From: Megaustenia siamemsis
Lineage: Eukaryota > Mollusca > Gastropoda > Stylommatophora > Ariophantidae
DNA: 64,000 nt
Assembly (NCBI GenBank): GCA_032433765.1
Contig: JAVIAB010000160.1
Location: 11,971,436-12,035,435 of the forward strand
Direction of reading: 5' to 3'
The translations under genes were made by a program, and so were the position numbers. The notes under the pieces were generated by a model. It was given only the letters and a program-made list of their open reading frames with translations. It was not told the origin of the DNA and searched no databases. The number at the start of each line of letters is the position of its first letter. Position 1 is the first letter of the stretch. Positions 1-10,500 of the stretch are shown here, in pieces.

Positions 1-174
1 AATATTTTGTTTCAAATATAAAACAAGTGAGAAAATTTACACTTTGCACTATAATCATCACCAAACAGGCGTTCCTCTATACAATCTTTTCAGTCTCATT
101 TTATATACATTTTATCAGTTTTTACCTCCATGACCTATTGTAGGGTAGTGGAACATAAAATGTCACTGTAATAG

Positions 175-345
175 GCCACAGTGTTGGAGGTGAGGGAGCC
201 AGTGCTTTTCTTACTGTTATGACTATTCTCCAATTCAATGAGCTAGGTACCCATTCCTTTCTCAGCTAGGTCAACTGGAGAGTATCAAACCTCGTCCACT
301 TTTCCATTGAGCCATTGTGTTACTACTACTCTACCGACATTCTTT
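175..345 (-). mobile_element. SINE-6, tRNA-derived SINE (degenerate)
   Basis: Read on the minus strand, a B-box-like GAGGTTTGATACTCTCC is followed by a core ending in AATGGGTACC, the same layout as the other SINEs here (tRNA-like head, then CCAGCC...GGGTACC core). The head is weak. I see nothing else in bases 1-417. Confidence 0.4.
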
Positions 346-417
346 TTAATTAGATGGAACAGTGTTGTAACATAGCACAAGATATGATCAGCAAAATTAG
401 AACAAAAAGAAACATAT

Positions 418-565
418 CTTGGTGGCTGAGTGGTTCGTTAACTCACATATGATAAGAAAGGTCAGGGTAAAATGTTCATAATTGACTTTTTTTTCAGACA
501 GTCAAGGCTGAGGGGTTCACTCGGCCTCTAAAAAATGGGTACCAGAGGTTTTACTGAGATATATC
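418..565 (+). mobile_element. SINE-1-like copy, divergent
   Basis: The sequence GGTGGCTGAGTGGTTCG resembles a pol III A box. About 90 bases later comes a core similar to SINE-1 (TTCACTCGGCCTCTAAAAAATGGGTACC). The B box is not recognisable, so the copy is old or rearranged. Confidence 0.4.
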
Positions 566-572
566 CTAGTTC

Positions 573-1160
573 CTTTAAAGCCAAATATGGCACATAGCTT
601 AGAAATTCTAGACTCTTGTGTCCGACGATCTTTCAACTGTCAGACTTTAGACAGGATCTGTATTGTGACTTGCCAAACAGCTGTTCTGGATGCCTGCTGT
701 TGTTCCCTTTTGCTTTAATATTCTCTTGAGTGTTTCTCTAGGTTGGTCTCTTTTTCTTTCTTTTACCCTCTGGTTTTGATTTGAGGGCCTTCTTTGAGAT
801 TCTTTTCTTGTCTCTTCTCATCACATGGCCGATATGACCACTTCCTCTCGATTATAGTTGATATTTCTGGAAGCTTTGTCATTTCACTTATTTCTGCACT
901 AGTCTTGAACCCACTCCATGTTATACAAAGTATTATCCTTAGACATTTCTTGTTTTTCAGCTCTCACATGCATAAGTAAGGATGGATGATACATTTGACT
1001 TGAAAATCCTGAGCTTTGTTTTTGTACTTAGTAATTTAGGTTTTCATATTTTCTCAAGGTTTCTGAAAGTCATTGCTGCCTTCGCTCTTCAGCTATTAAC
1101 GCATAACAGTGTCTACTGCATCTTTGATTCTGTTACTGAGATATAAGAGCAGCTTAATAT
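573..1160 (-). mobile_element. LINE-A-related fragment, 3' end of ORF2
   Basis: A 5'-truncated, decayed copy of the RTE-like LINE-A family on the minus strand. It aligns by eye with the copies at 9603-10212 and 2875-4222: the stretch around TCTCTTCTCATCACATG encodes the conserved HVMRR tail motif, and the block before 1090 matches the TTTCTGAAAG-CATTGCTGC region. The left end (590-660) matches the 3' end of the plus-strand copy at 27655-27815, so these two form a variant subfamily. No long ORF survives. Confidence 0.65.
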
Positions 1161-1166
1161 TATATG

Positions 1167-1419
1167 GGAGCGCGATAGTTCAGTGGTTAGTGAACTGGAC
1201 AACAAAGGACAAGAGGTAGGGTTCGATCCCAACTGACAGCTTCTGGTTCACCCAGCCTTTAATGGGTACTGGATTTTTTTCTGGAAAGTAAAGCGACATG
1301 AGCGTAATACCGACCACATTAACCCAAAAATCATGTGCTGAAGGTCTGTAAAATATAGGGTCACTAACACCATATTTCCCTATACGCCACTTGGCGTGAC
1401 GGGGGTGCTTTACATACAT
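1167..1419 (+). mobile_element. SINE-1, tRNA-derived
   Basis: The A box TAGTTCAGTGGTTAGTG and B box GGGTTCGATCCC are spaced as in a tRNA. They are followed by the family core (TTCACCCAGCCTTTAATGGG) and the terminal motif CGCCACTTGGCGTGACGG. Close relatives lie at 39131-39381 and 61089-61335. Confidence 0.85.
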
Positions 1420-1420
1420 T

Positions 1421-1498
1421 TCAAAGGCTTACATTTTCTGCTGTTTTCTTCGTCGAATGTCCATATTTTTGCACCAAATAGGACTGTTGGGAGGATAT
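1421..1498 (-). mobile_element. LINE-E fragment
   Basis: A short minus-strand piece equivalent to 56880-56960 (the region encoding YGAETW...EAFEMW). It lies between SINE-1 and the LINE-A copy. Confidence 0.5.
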
Positions 1499-1765
1499 AA
1501 TATTTTGCTTGTTTATTTCAATATATGTAAAAGTGTATGTCTATGGAAATCAAAATTCAGCACAAAACGAAACGTTTTCAAATCAAACGTACTATCAGAC
1601 CTTACGTATGTAAATGAGAGCTGGAAAACAGCAAAAGACATAGAAACAAAGTTGAACGCATTTGAAAATAAATTTCTAAGGAAAATACTTAGTATAGTAT
1701 GGAACAAATTCAAAACAAACGAAGAAATTAGAGAAATCGACAATCAACCACTAGTATCGTCAGTA

Positions 1766-2625
1766 ATCTTCTTCTTCTGTGATCATGGCTAATTCAGACG
1801 AGGACTCCGGACTCTCTTATGAAGGCAGCTGTCAAAGTGATTCGGTTGACCGTATAGTTTCTCTTCCAGGGAGGTGGGTGTGTGCCACATTGTCCTCCTC
1901 AGGTGTATGTACTGGGGCAATCCTGTAGAACGTGTTTAGTTGTCATGTTATCCATTGTACAGTGGCACTGACTGGTAGTTCCTATTTTGAGTTTGGTGAA
2001 CGTGTGGTTTCTCATTCTGTTGTGGCCAGTGAGAAAGGCGAAGTATGATGACTTGATCCCTCCTTGATAGTTGGAGGTATCCATCCCTCTCGTCATACTT
2101 TGGGTGTTCTTGTTTCCATTTTTCATGATACTGGCCTTTGATGATATATTTGACTTCATCGTTGCTGACCAAATGGTTCTCTTGTGGTAATCTACCTCCC
2201 TCCTTACCTAGTTTGTCTGCGCTTTCGTATCCGTTTATATTGCAGTGTGATGGTATCCACTGGATGACCACTCTCTGGAAGTTATTGCACAGTTGGTCTA
2301 GGGTTGTTCTCAAGTCATCTAGCTCACGGTTCCTGTGTGTTTTTAGAGCTGTTAGGACTGACAGTGCATCAGTCAGTATCACCAATTTCTTATGCACGTT
2401 ATTTGTGTGTTGGATAGCCAGTTTTGCAGCATATTCGAGTGCTTCAGTTTCTGCTTTATAGTTTTTTGAGAATTTCCCAGTAACTATTGACTTGGTGATC
2501 TCTTCCTGGTTATTCAGCCTGAAGAACACACCTCCTCGTCCATTTCTGGTGGCGTTTGTAGCAGAGCCGTCCGTGTATATGTGTGACCAGGAGTCCTGTT
2601 GGTAGTTGTCGTTTATATGTTTTTC
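1766..2625 (-). mobile_element. LINE-B (I/Nimbus-like) RNase H and 3' end
   Basis: The minus strand encodes an RNase H domain: HIYTDGSATNATRNGRGGVF carries the first catalytic Asp, then KAETEALEYAAKLAI with the Glu, VILTDALSVLTAL with the second Asp, and WIPSHCNINGYESADKLGKE with His and the last Asp. A zinc-knuckle-like [18 protein letters not shown] follows. The copy is 5'-truncated before RT. It is flanked by GTATCGTCAGTA (1754-1765) and GTATCGTCGGTA (2626-2637), a target duplication with one mismatch. This is the best-preserved RNase H in the window (open from 2736 to 1948). Confidence 0.8.
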
Positions 2626-2874
2626 GTATCGTCGGTATTCAAGAAAATACATTGGACATGTAATGAGAAGAGATAATAACCTATTAGCAAAGCAAGCACT
2701 CAAGTAGAAAACAACAGGTCTGAGGAAAGAGGCCAACCAAGAGAATCACCGAGAAGGACATTGATGAAGGAGACAAAAGCAGTAGGAATCGGCTCCCTCG
2801 ATGAGATCGAGATGCTTGCACAAAATAGAGACAAATGGAGATATTTGATAAAAGATCTTTGCAAGGATTGAGAC

Positions 2875-4222
2875 TATCTAGCTATTGACCTTTTGAGCCG
2901 TAGCCGGCACATAGGGCGTAGACCAAAATACTCCTTCTCTTATATGAATTTTTGTTCTAGCAGTTTTTAATTCTTTTAAATATCTTCTTCTTCTTCTTTC
3001 CTTCCTCATCTACCTTTCAGCGTCGAGGGGAGATATAATTTGCGGTCTTTTGCTCTTCTGTTCGCCTCTGCTGCTGTTATGTTTCCTAGTGCTTCTAATA
3101 TTCCATCGATCCATCTTTTTCGTGGTCGACCCTTGGGTCTGTTGTTCTCACAACGTTTGTTGAAGGCTCGTTGTGTTGTGTTTTGTTCTTTCTGCCTTGT
3201 CACGTGGCCGAACCATTTTATCTGTTGTTTCCTTATATATTCTATGGCTGGGGCTATTCCTAGCTTTTTTCTCAGTTCTTCATTTCTGATCTTGTCTCTC
3301 AGATTGTTTCCTGTCATTCGTCTAACACATTTCATCTCTGTAGAGGTTATTTTTCTTATTGTTCTTGCATCTAGAGTCCAGGTCTGGCATTGGTAGCACA
3401 ACGTTGGAATGAAGATTGTATTGTATAGTGCTCGTTTTGCCTCCAGAGTTATTTCCTTGTTGGATAATAGTGGTGATAACGGTCCGATGATTTGACAAGC
3501 TTTGTTGCATCTTGATTCTATCTCTGCTGTTTGGGAATTGAGTTTGTCATTAGACTTCCTAGGTATTTGAATTCCTCTACTTGTTTTAGTTGTCTGCCTT
3601 CTATAGTTATGTTGATGTTCTGTTTATTTTTGGCGACATTCATGACTTCTGTTTGTTGATGTTGATTTTCATGTTGTATTTTGTTCCTAAGATGTTGAGT
3701 TTGTTTAAGTGTTCTTGTAGGTCTTCTATTGTTTCATGTATTAGTGCCTGGTCGTCTGCAAATAGAAGCTCGTTGATCTCCTCTGTCTCTGATGGGTTGG
3801 CTAGCTTGCATATATGGTCCATGTATGTAATAAACAGTAGGGGGGATAGTACGCACCCCTGTCTTACCCCTGATCTAACTTCGAAGTGGTCTGTGTAGCC
3901 TGTTGCTGTTCTGACCCTGCAGCTGCTGTTGGCGTAGAGACTTTTAATAATGTTGGTTAGATGTTGGCTTACTCCGTATGTTGTTAGTGCTACTTTTAAA
4001 TATATTTTATAAAATCTCGCCATTTGTCTCTGTTCTGTGCAAGCAGCTCTATCTCATTGAGGGAGCAGATTCCTGCTGCTTTTGCCTCTCTCAGCAATGT
4101 TCTTCTCAGTGTCTCTCTGGGTCTTCCTCTTTTTCTCTTACCTGTTGTTTCCCACATTAGGGCTTTCTTTGCTATTCGGTTATTGTCTCTTCTCATCACA
4201 TGTCCAACAAATGAGCACCGAG
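2875..4222 (-). mobile_element. LINE-A copy inserted in LINE-A, itself interrupted
   Basis: The minus-strand element consists of 2875-2983 (3' UTR, starting TATCTAGCTATTGACC) and 4004-4222 (end of ORF2). The coding part reads [20 protein letters not shown] and [19 protein letters not shown], ending in QNRDKWRDFIKYI. It is flanked by identical 11 bp repeats AGGATTGAGAC at 2864-2874 and 4223-4233, a target duplication in the older plus-strand LINE-A. Confidence 0.8.
2984..3992 (-). mobile_element. LINE-D, 5'-truncated RT fragment
   Basis: Read on the minus strand, 4023-3640 encodes the second half of a reverse transcriptase (SGVRQGCVLSPLLFITYMDH, then the catalytic-site variant ELLFADDQALIHET). 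A frame change follows, then 3401-3006 with WFGHVTRQKEQNTTQRAFNK and GRPRKRWIDGILEALGNIT. The 3' end has an AAG-type simple tail (CTTCTTCTTC on the plus strand at 2984). Perfect 11 bp target duplication CTTTTAAATAT at 2973-2983 and 3993-4003. Confidence 0.85.
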
Positions 4223-4316
4223 AGGATTGAGACAGCTAGAAAGGAAATTTGGAAACGGAAAGAATATTGGAGTCTATGCCCTATGGGCTGACTATGGCTC
4301 AAAAGGTCGATAGGTA

Positions 4317-4820
4317 GAATAGTACATGCACATTGCTTAAGATTTATGTATAGGACAGCCAGGTAATCAATAAATGTGCATGAAATATTGAAAGTGAACA
4401 TTTGACTGCCCTTGACCTGAAGTGATCTGATGTCAGAAGTGAGAGGTGAAGTGGAGAAATGATGCTATTGTTTATAAGAGAAGTGACCTTCCCTAAAAAC
4501 AACTTCTGGTGTTCTTTCTGTTCTTTGCATTAGTGGATGTGTAGAACTGGGAAGGTTCTTTGGATTATTTACTTGAAAACGTGTCATCATTGTTTTTTTT
4601 TTTTTACAATGTTTCAATAAAATTGTCAACAACATTCTCATTTTAACAGGCTGATGCTATTGTTGACTACATCTGTGTCAGTACGCCATCTTTTCACCAA
4701 GCGCCTACATTTTCTCACAGCGGTACCATAGTCGTTCTTTTTAATTTCCTTAGTAGAAATGTCCCGCTTACTTTTACTTATTTCTCTGAAGAAGAAAAAA
4801 GTTCACCAACATCTTCTCCC
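4317..4820. other. Unannotated stretch
   Basis: I see no gene, SINE or LINE motif here, only AT-rich sequence with a short T run near 4592. Confidence 0.5.
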
Positions 4821-6886
4821 TGTGTAGTTCTTGGAATTTTCTAAGAGTTAGTTGCTTCTTGTGTAGTTCTTGGAATTCTTTAAGAAGCTGCTTCTTGTGT
4901 AGTTCTTGGGTTCTTTAAAAAGCTGCTTCTTGTGTAGTTCTTGGAGTTCTTTCAAAAGCTGCTTCTTGTGTAGTTCTTGGAGTTCTTTAAGAAGCTGCTT
5001 CTTGTGTAGTTCTTGGAGTTCTTTAAGAAGCTGCTTCTTGTGTAGTTCTTGGAGTTCTTTCAAAAGCTGCTTCTTGTGTAGTTCTTGGAGTTCTTTAAGA
5101 AGCTGCTTCTTGCGTAGTTCTTTAAGAGTTAACTGCTTCTTGTGTAGTTCTTTAAGAATTAATTGCTTCTTGTGTAGTTCTTGGAGTTCTTTAAAAAGCT
5201 GCTTCTTGTGTAGTTCTTGGAGTTCTTTAAAAAGCTGCTTCTTGTGTAGTTCTTGGAGTTCTTTAAGAAACTGCTTCTTGTGTAGTTCTTGGAGTTCTTT
5301 AAGAAGCTGCTTCTTGTGTAGTTCTTGGAGTTCTTAAGAAGCTGCTTCTTGTGTAGTTCTTGGAGTTCTTTAAAAAGCTGCTTCTTGTGTAGTTCTTGGA
5401 GTTCTTTAAAAAGCTGCTTCTTGTGTAGTTCTTGGAGTTCTTTAAAAAGCTGCTTCTTGTGTAGTTCTTGGAGTTCTTTAAGAAGCTGCTTCTTGTGTAG
5501 TTCTTGGAGTTCTTTAAAAAGCTGCTTCTTGTGTAGTTCTTGGAGTTCTTTAAAAAGCTGCTTCTTATGTAGTTCTTGGAGTTCTTTAGAAAGCTGCTTC
5601 TTGTGTAGTTCTTGGAGTTCTTTCAAAAGCTGCTTCTTGTGTAGTTCTTGGAGTTCTTTAAAAAACTGCTTCTTGTGTAGTTCTTGGAGTTCTTTAAAAA
5701 GCTGCTTCTTGTGTAGTTCTTGGAGTTCTTTAAAAAGCTGCTTCTTGTGTAGTTCTTGGAGTTCTTTAAAAAGCTGCTTCTTGTGTAGTTCTTGGAGTTC
5801 TTTAAAAAACTGCTTCTTGTGTAGTTCTTGGAGTTCTTTAAAAAGCTGCTTCTTGTGTAGTTCTTGTAGTTCTTTAAAAAGCTGCTTCTTGTGTAGTTCT
5901 TGGAGTTCTTTAAAAAGCTGCTTCTTGTGTAGTTCTTGGAGTTCTTTAAAAAGCTGCTTCTTGTGTAGTTCTTGGAGTTCTTTAAAAAGCTGCTTCTTGT
6001 GTAGTTCTTGGAGTTCTTTAAAAAGCTGCTTCATGTGTAGTTCTTGGAGTTCTTTAAAAAACTGCTTCTTGTGTAGTTCTTGGAGTTCTTTAAAAGCTGC
6101 TTCTTGTGTAGTTCTTGGAGTTCTTTAAAAAGCTGCTTCTTGTGTAGTTCTTGGAGTTCTTTAAGAAGCTGCTTCTTGTGTAGTTCTTGGAGTTCTTTAA
6201 GAAGCTGCTTCTTGTGTAGTTCTTGGAGTTCTTTCAAAAGCTGCTTCTTGTGTAGTTCTTGGAGTTCTTTCAAAAGCTGCTTCTTGTGTAGTTCTTGGAG
6301 TTCTTTAAGAAGCTGCTTCTTGCGTAGTTCTTTAAGAGTTAACTGCTTCTTGTGTAGTTCTTTAAGAGCTAGCTGCTTCTTGTGTAGTTCTTTAAGAGTT
6401 AATTGCTTCTTGTGTAGTTCTTTAAGAGTTAACTGCTTCTTGTGTAGTTCTTTAAGAGCTAGCTGCTTCTTGTGTAGTTCTTTAAGAGCTAGCTGCTTCT
6501 TGTGTAGTTCTTTAAGAGCTAGCTGCTTCTTGTGTAGTTCTTTAAGAGTTAATTGCTTCTTGTGTAGTTCTTTAAGAGTTAGCTGCCTCTTGTGTAGTTC
6601 TTTAAGAGTTAGCTGCCTCTTGTATAGTTCTTTAAGAGTTAGCTGCCTCTTGTATAGTTCTTCAAGAGTTAGCTGCCTCTTGTGTAGTTCTTTAAGAGTT
6701 AGCTGCCTCTTGTATAGTTCTTTAAGAGTTAGCTGCCTCTTGTATAGTTCTTTAAGAGTTAGCTGCTTCTTGTATAGTTCTTTAAGAGTTAGCTGCCTCT
6801 TGTATAGTTCTTTAAGAGTTAGCTGCTTCTTGTGCAGTTCTTTAAGAGTTAGCTGCTTCTTGTTTGGTTCTTTAATTAAGAGTTAG
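4821..6886. repeat. Compound 36 bp / 30 bp minisatellite
   Basis: About 2.07 kb. From 4821 to about 6320 the unit is mostly 36 bp (contains GCTGCTTCTTGTGTAGTTC, then TTGGAGTTCTTTAA). From about 6325 to 6886 it is 30 bp (lacks TTGGA, has AGTTA before GCTGC). Two or three 30 bp units also occur near 5100-5170. Both lengths are multiples of three, so long ORFs run on both strands. The minus strand (6034-5159) repeats the 12-mer LQELHKKQLFKE; the plus strand repeats CFLCSSWSSLKS. One-base slips, such as at 5334, break the frames. I read it as a minisatellite rather than a gene. Confidence 0.9.
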
Positions 6887-6927
6887 ATCATTCTTGACGT
6901 CCACCTCCAAACCCATTATAAATTTAA

Positions 6928-7233
6928 ATAAATGTTGAAAGAACCCTGTACAGCTAAAAAGAACAATGAGGAAATTCTCAAAGACGTCAACTCAAAAAGG
7001 GAGCTCCTAAGAAACATCATAAAGAAACAATTGACATTTTTTCGGGCATACCTTCACCATGAGAAGAAGAAAGTTGGAATACTTGGTTACAACTAGCAGG
7101 ATACAGGGAAAGAGAGAAGTACAAGATAACTTAATGTCATTGCACGGAGAACAGACAACAACAGAATTGATACGATGTACTGTGGATAGAAGATTGTGGA
7201 AGGACATGTTCGCTTACGCCAACCGGTACATAA
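6928..7233 (+). mobile_element. LINE-C 3' fragment directly upstream of RPF1
   Basis: A plus-strand 5'-truncated piece matching 11190-11490. It contains the region encoding MRRRKLEYLVTTSR and the end motif TTELIRCTVDRRLWKDM. It ends ACCGGTACATAATGATGATG, the short GAT-type tail of this family. The start codon of RPF1 is only about 190 bases further on. Confidence 0.75.
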
Positions 7234-7421
7234 TGATGATGATTAATGACTAACGCCTCGAGACAGTACTCATGATGATGATGATGATTTTGACAATAAT
7301 GATAACTTCCGCTTGCAGAACAAAGTAAAGGTAAATTTTGAAAAACAGCGTTTTGGGTGAGAGTGTAGAGACGGCGAGACGTGATTCCTGGAGTTGGTAG
7401 TAGAGATCCCACTCAACAACA
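7234..7421 (+). promoter_or_regulatory. Presumed RPF1 promoter / 5' UTR
   Basis: This is all the non-LINE sequence before the start codon, so the core promoter and 5' UTR are likely here unless an upstream non-coding exon exists. ACTTCCGC at 7305-7312 matches the reverse complement of an ETS/GABP-type site, which is common in ribosome-biogenesis promoters; this is a motif match only. There is no clear TATA box. TTGCAG at 7313-7318 could instead be a splice acceptor of a 5' UTR exon. Confidence 0.35.
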
Positions 7422-7508
7422 ATGTCGACCATTCTACAGATGCCGCAGGTTAAAAATAAACAGAGAAGAGCAGAACTTTACAAGAAGTTTCTTAAAGAAA
7501 AGCGGAAG
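7422..7508 (+). CDS. RPF1: RPF1 coding exon 1
   Basis: Residues 1-29, [20 protein letters not shown] and the basic stretch KKFLKEKRK. The donor is AAG|GTATTG, phase 0. KNKQRR matches the family N-terminal motif. A further upstream exon encoding the extra N-terminus of vertebrate RPF1 cannot be excluded, but an in-frame stop at 7401 argues against simple extension. Confidence 0.85.
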
Positions 7509-10500
7509 GTATTGCTTGTTTGTATTTTAATTTAATTTAACTTTTAAGTTAAAATTTGTTTAGTTAGAAGATGATCTATAAATTTTAGTGTAAGTGTAAC
7601 GTAAGAAGGTAAGTGTAGTCTAGTGTGTAAGAAGTATTGTTACTCATTGAATTGTTAGAAATAATATAACTGAACTAAATAAAACTAGTATTATTTAGTA
7701 ACTGTTTGTGTTTTATTAGTATTATTTGACCTATTAGTATTTGTTAATAGGTAAGTTACTTATCTGCAATATCTGATATCATCATGTATCATATGTGCTA
7801 TTTTGACACACTAGGTTTTTTTTGTTTTTGAGATTGTGGGGTTCTGCCCTATGTGTCATCTTCGGCTCGAAAAGACAATAGATAGATAGAAGTTAATTAT
7901 GGTAAGTTAATTATGGTTATGGAAGGGGAAGGTCCTGGTATCACTGCAAACGATTTAAAATCCATAATTGCTCAACCGCCCTTGCCAGTGGAATCATCCG
8001 AAATATTAGTATCTCCTCATCTATCTCTGAAACAAAGAAAGGTAGCTGCAGTTCCCATCACAGCAGTCTCAACGCACACCAAAAGTAAAAGACATACGGC
8101 GAAATGGCACAGAAAGTGAACACATCCATCTTTTCTCCGTCATGTGATATCATGCATTGTAATAATATTATAATAAGCAATCGGAATATCGAAACATGAT
8201 AAAAACAGATGACGTGCACAGAGCACTTAACTCAGTTAGTCAGTAGCTCCTGCAGCAAGCCGGACTTGGAATATGAGGAAATTGCAAACAAGGAACATTT
8301 TTCAGACACAGTCTTTAAGGGTTCCTGTTGCCTATCTGCCATATTGACCGGAAGTTCACGTCCTCCTGAAAATGATTCACATTAAAAAAAATATATAGCA
8401 CTTGATGATATTAGGACATCATTTTTGTTTCCAAATCAGAACATATGAAACATAGTATTATTATGTTGTATTATCCTCATCATACATCGGACAACAGTCC
8501 GTAAGCGCTCACATGTCCCCTGCAATGTGAATTTGTGAAATGATGACCAGTTCACACCAGGGCTGTAAAGTCATGAACTAAAAATTTGTTATTTCGCCCT
8601 TCATTATAAGTGTACAGCGGTCTAGGGATATACAATCAGCAATCATAATGACGTAGCACGCACAACAATGAATGTGCCCAAAAACAACAGATTAATCTAG
8701 TGAATGCAGTCAACAACACATGAAACACTACGATGATGTAAAATCTCTAAAGTAAAACCTTCGGTTGACTTTGCAGGGCTGTCCATAATAATGAGTTGTA
8801 ACTTGTAAATAATTGGTGTGGGGGGGAGCAGAAGCGCCTGCGACCTATGGTCACAATAGCAGGGTCGGCACACCATCAGCCGACCAAGACCTAGCAGTTC
8901 TACCTCCTCGTGGTCTCCCCTGGAAACAGTCTGCGTCAAACCAGACTGGTTAACAGAAGCTAGGATCGCCGTGTCCCCTGTAGTGGTGGCTGTTACTGAT
9001 ATAGAGGACCCAGTATTTCAGTACTTCTGGGCTGGACTAGTAGTTTCCCAGCATAGCCTGGGACAGACGAAATCCAACCTCTCCAGTAAGAGCCGGGAAT
9101 GTCAAGAAAGCCATTACGACCTGCCACATCTTATGAGTCAAAAGGTAACATGCTTGAATCAACTCGTGGCAATCCGTCAACAACAAATAATTGGTGTCAA
9201 ACAATTTCAGTGGCAGCCATTGAACAGGACTCAATGGATTGACCTAAACCGTATTTCAACTCCAAGACGGGAAGGTCACAATTTACAATATTTGACCTGC
9301 CAAGGAGGAATATTGCTATGTTGTAGACTCAGCAGCACCATCGGAAATCTGTTAAGTGGAACATCAGTTTGACTCTAGCGCAGAAATTTGCATTGGAGAG
9401 CTGAAATTAACCAGTCCCCAAAAGCAAATCTTGCAGTGGTCGAGAGAATATGAGTTCCATTCCGCCATCTTGGAACCGGAAGTCCATGTAAGTTAATTCT
9501 ACTGTAAAATTTCGTTCTGATGATTAGTTTAATTGCTAGTCTTGTTCATATCATGAAATAATTTTCTCAGTTCTATTCATTTCATGTTGTTATTACAGCA
9601 ATCTATCTATCTATTGACCTTTCGAGCCGTAACCGGCCCATAGGGCGTAGACCAAGATACACCTTCTCCTATATGAATTTTTGTTCTAGCAGTTTTCTTT
9701 TAAAGATATTTTATCAAATCTCGCCATCTGTCTCTGTTCTGTGCAAGCAGTTCTATCTCATTGAGGGAGCCGATTCCTGCTGCTCTTGCCTCTCTCATCA
9801 ATGTTCTTCTCAGTGTCTCCCTGGGTCTTCCTCTTTTTCATTTACCTGTTGTTTCCCATATGAGGGCTTGCTTTGCTATTCGATTATTATCTCTTCTCAT
9901 CACATGTCCAACGTATGACCATCGTCTTTTCTTTATTACTGAAGATATTAGTGGTTGATTGGCGATTTCTCTAATTTCCTCGTTTGTTTTGAATTCGTTC
10001 CATTCTATACCAAGTATTTTCCTTAGACATTTATTTTCGAATGCGTTCAACTTTGTTTCTATATCTCTTGTTGTTTTCCAGCTTTCACACGCATACGTAA
10101 GGGTTGATAGTACATTTGATTTGAATAGCCTAAGTTTGTGTTTGTGCTAATGAGTTTTGATTTCCACAACTTTTCAAGGCTTCTGAAAGACATTGCTGCT
10201 TTAGCCAGTCTGATTACAGCAATGGTGGATAGATATGTTCAATGATTCATTTCAATCAATCATTATTAATTCTTCTTCTACCTTTCAGCTCCCAGTGGAG
10301 CATGCATATGTCTTCAACAAACACTTTCCAAGCTGTTCTGTTTCTTGCCAGAAATTTAAATCATTCATTAATTTAATATTGACATCGTTCATCGGATGAA
10401 ACGGATCATAATCATCTGTTCATATAATCACGTTGCAGATGAGATAATATTAAAAATACTTTTTTAAAAGTAGTTGAAAAGTAACATTTAGTAGTGTTGT

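Larger units (their letters stand above)
1499..4316 (+). mobile_element. LINE-A copy, interrupted by nested insertions
   Basis: Plus-strand LINE-A in three pieces: 1499-1765, 2626-2874 and 4223-4316. Piece 1 encodes the RT C-terminal region ([20 protein letters not shown]). Piece 2 resumes at the [13 protein letters not shown] motif and the RGQPRESP-like region. Piece 3 is the 3' UTR ending in the family tail (CCCTATGGGCTGACTATGGC, then GGTCGATAGGTAG). The interruptions are a LINE-B copy and a reversed LINE-A copy, each flanked by a short direct repeat. Non-functional. Confidence 0.75.

Noticed and set aside
1167..1260. Functional tRNA genes at the SINE heads (also 14526, 39300, 49575, 53783, 61089)
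   Set aside because: A and B boxes are present, but the cloverleaf is imperfect and each (except 49575) runs straight into a SINE core, so they are SINE heads.
5159..6034. A 291-codon minus-strand ORF that could be a coiled-coil repeat protein
   Set aside because: It exists only because the units are 36 bp long. Plus-strand ORFs of similar length overlap it, indels break it on both sides, and no non-repeat coding sequence or splice context adjoins it.
9037..9372. Overlapping ORFs of 133 (+) and 65 (-) codons inside element Y as an encoded protein
   Set aside because: No recognisable motif, and no equivalent ORF in the other element Y copies visible here.
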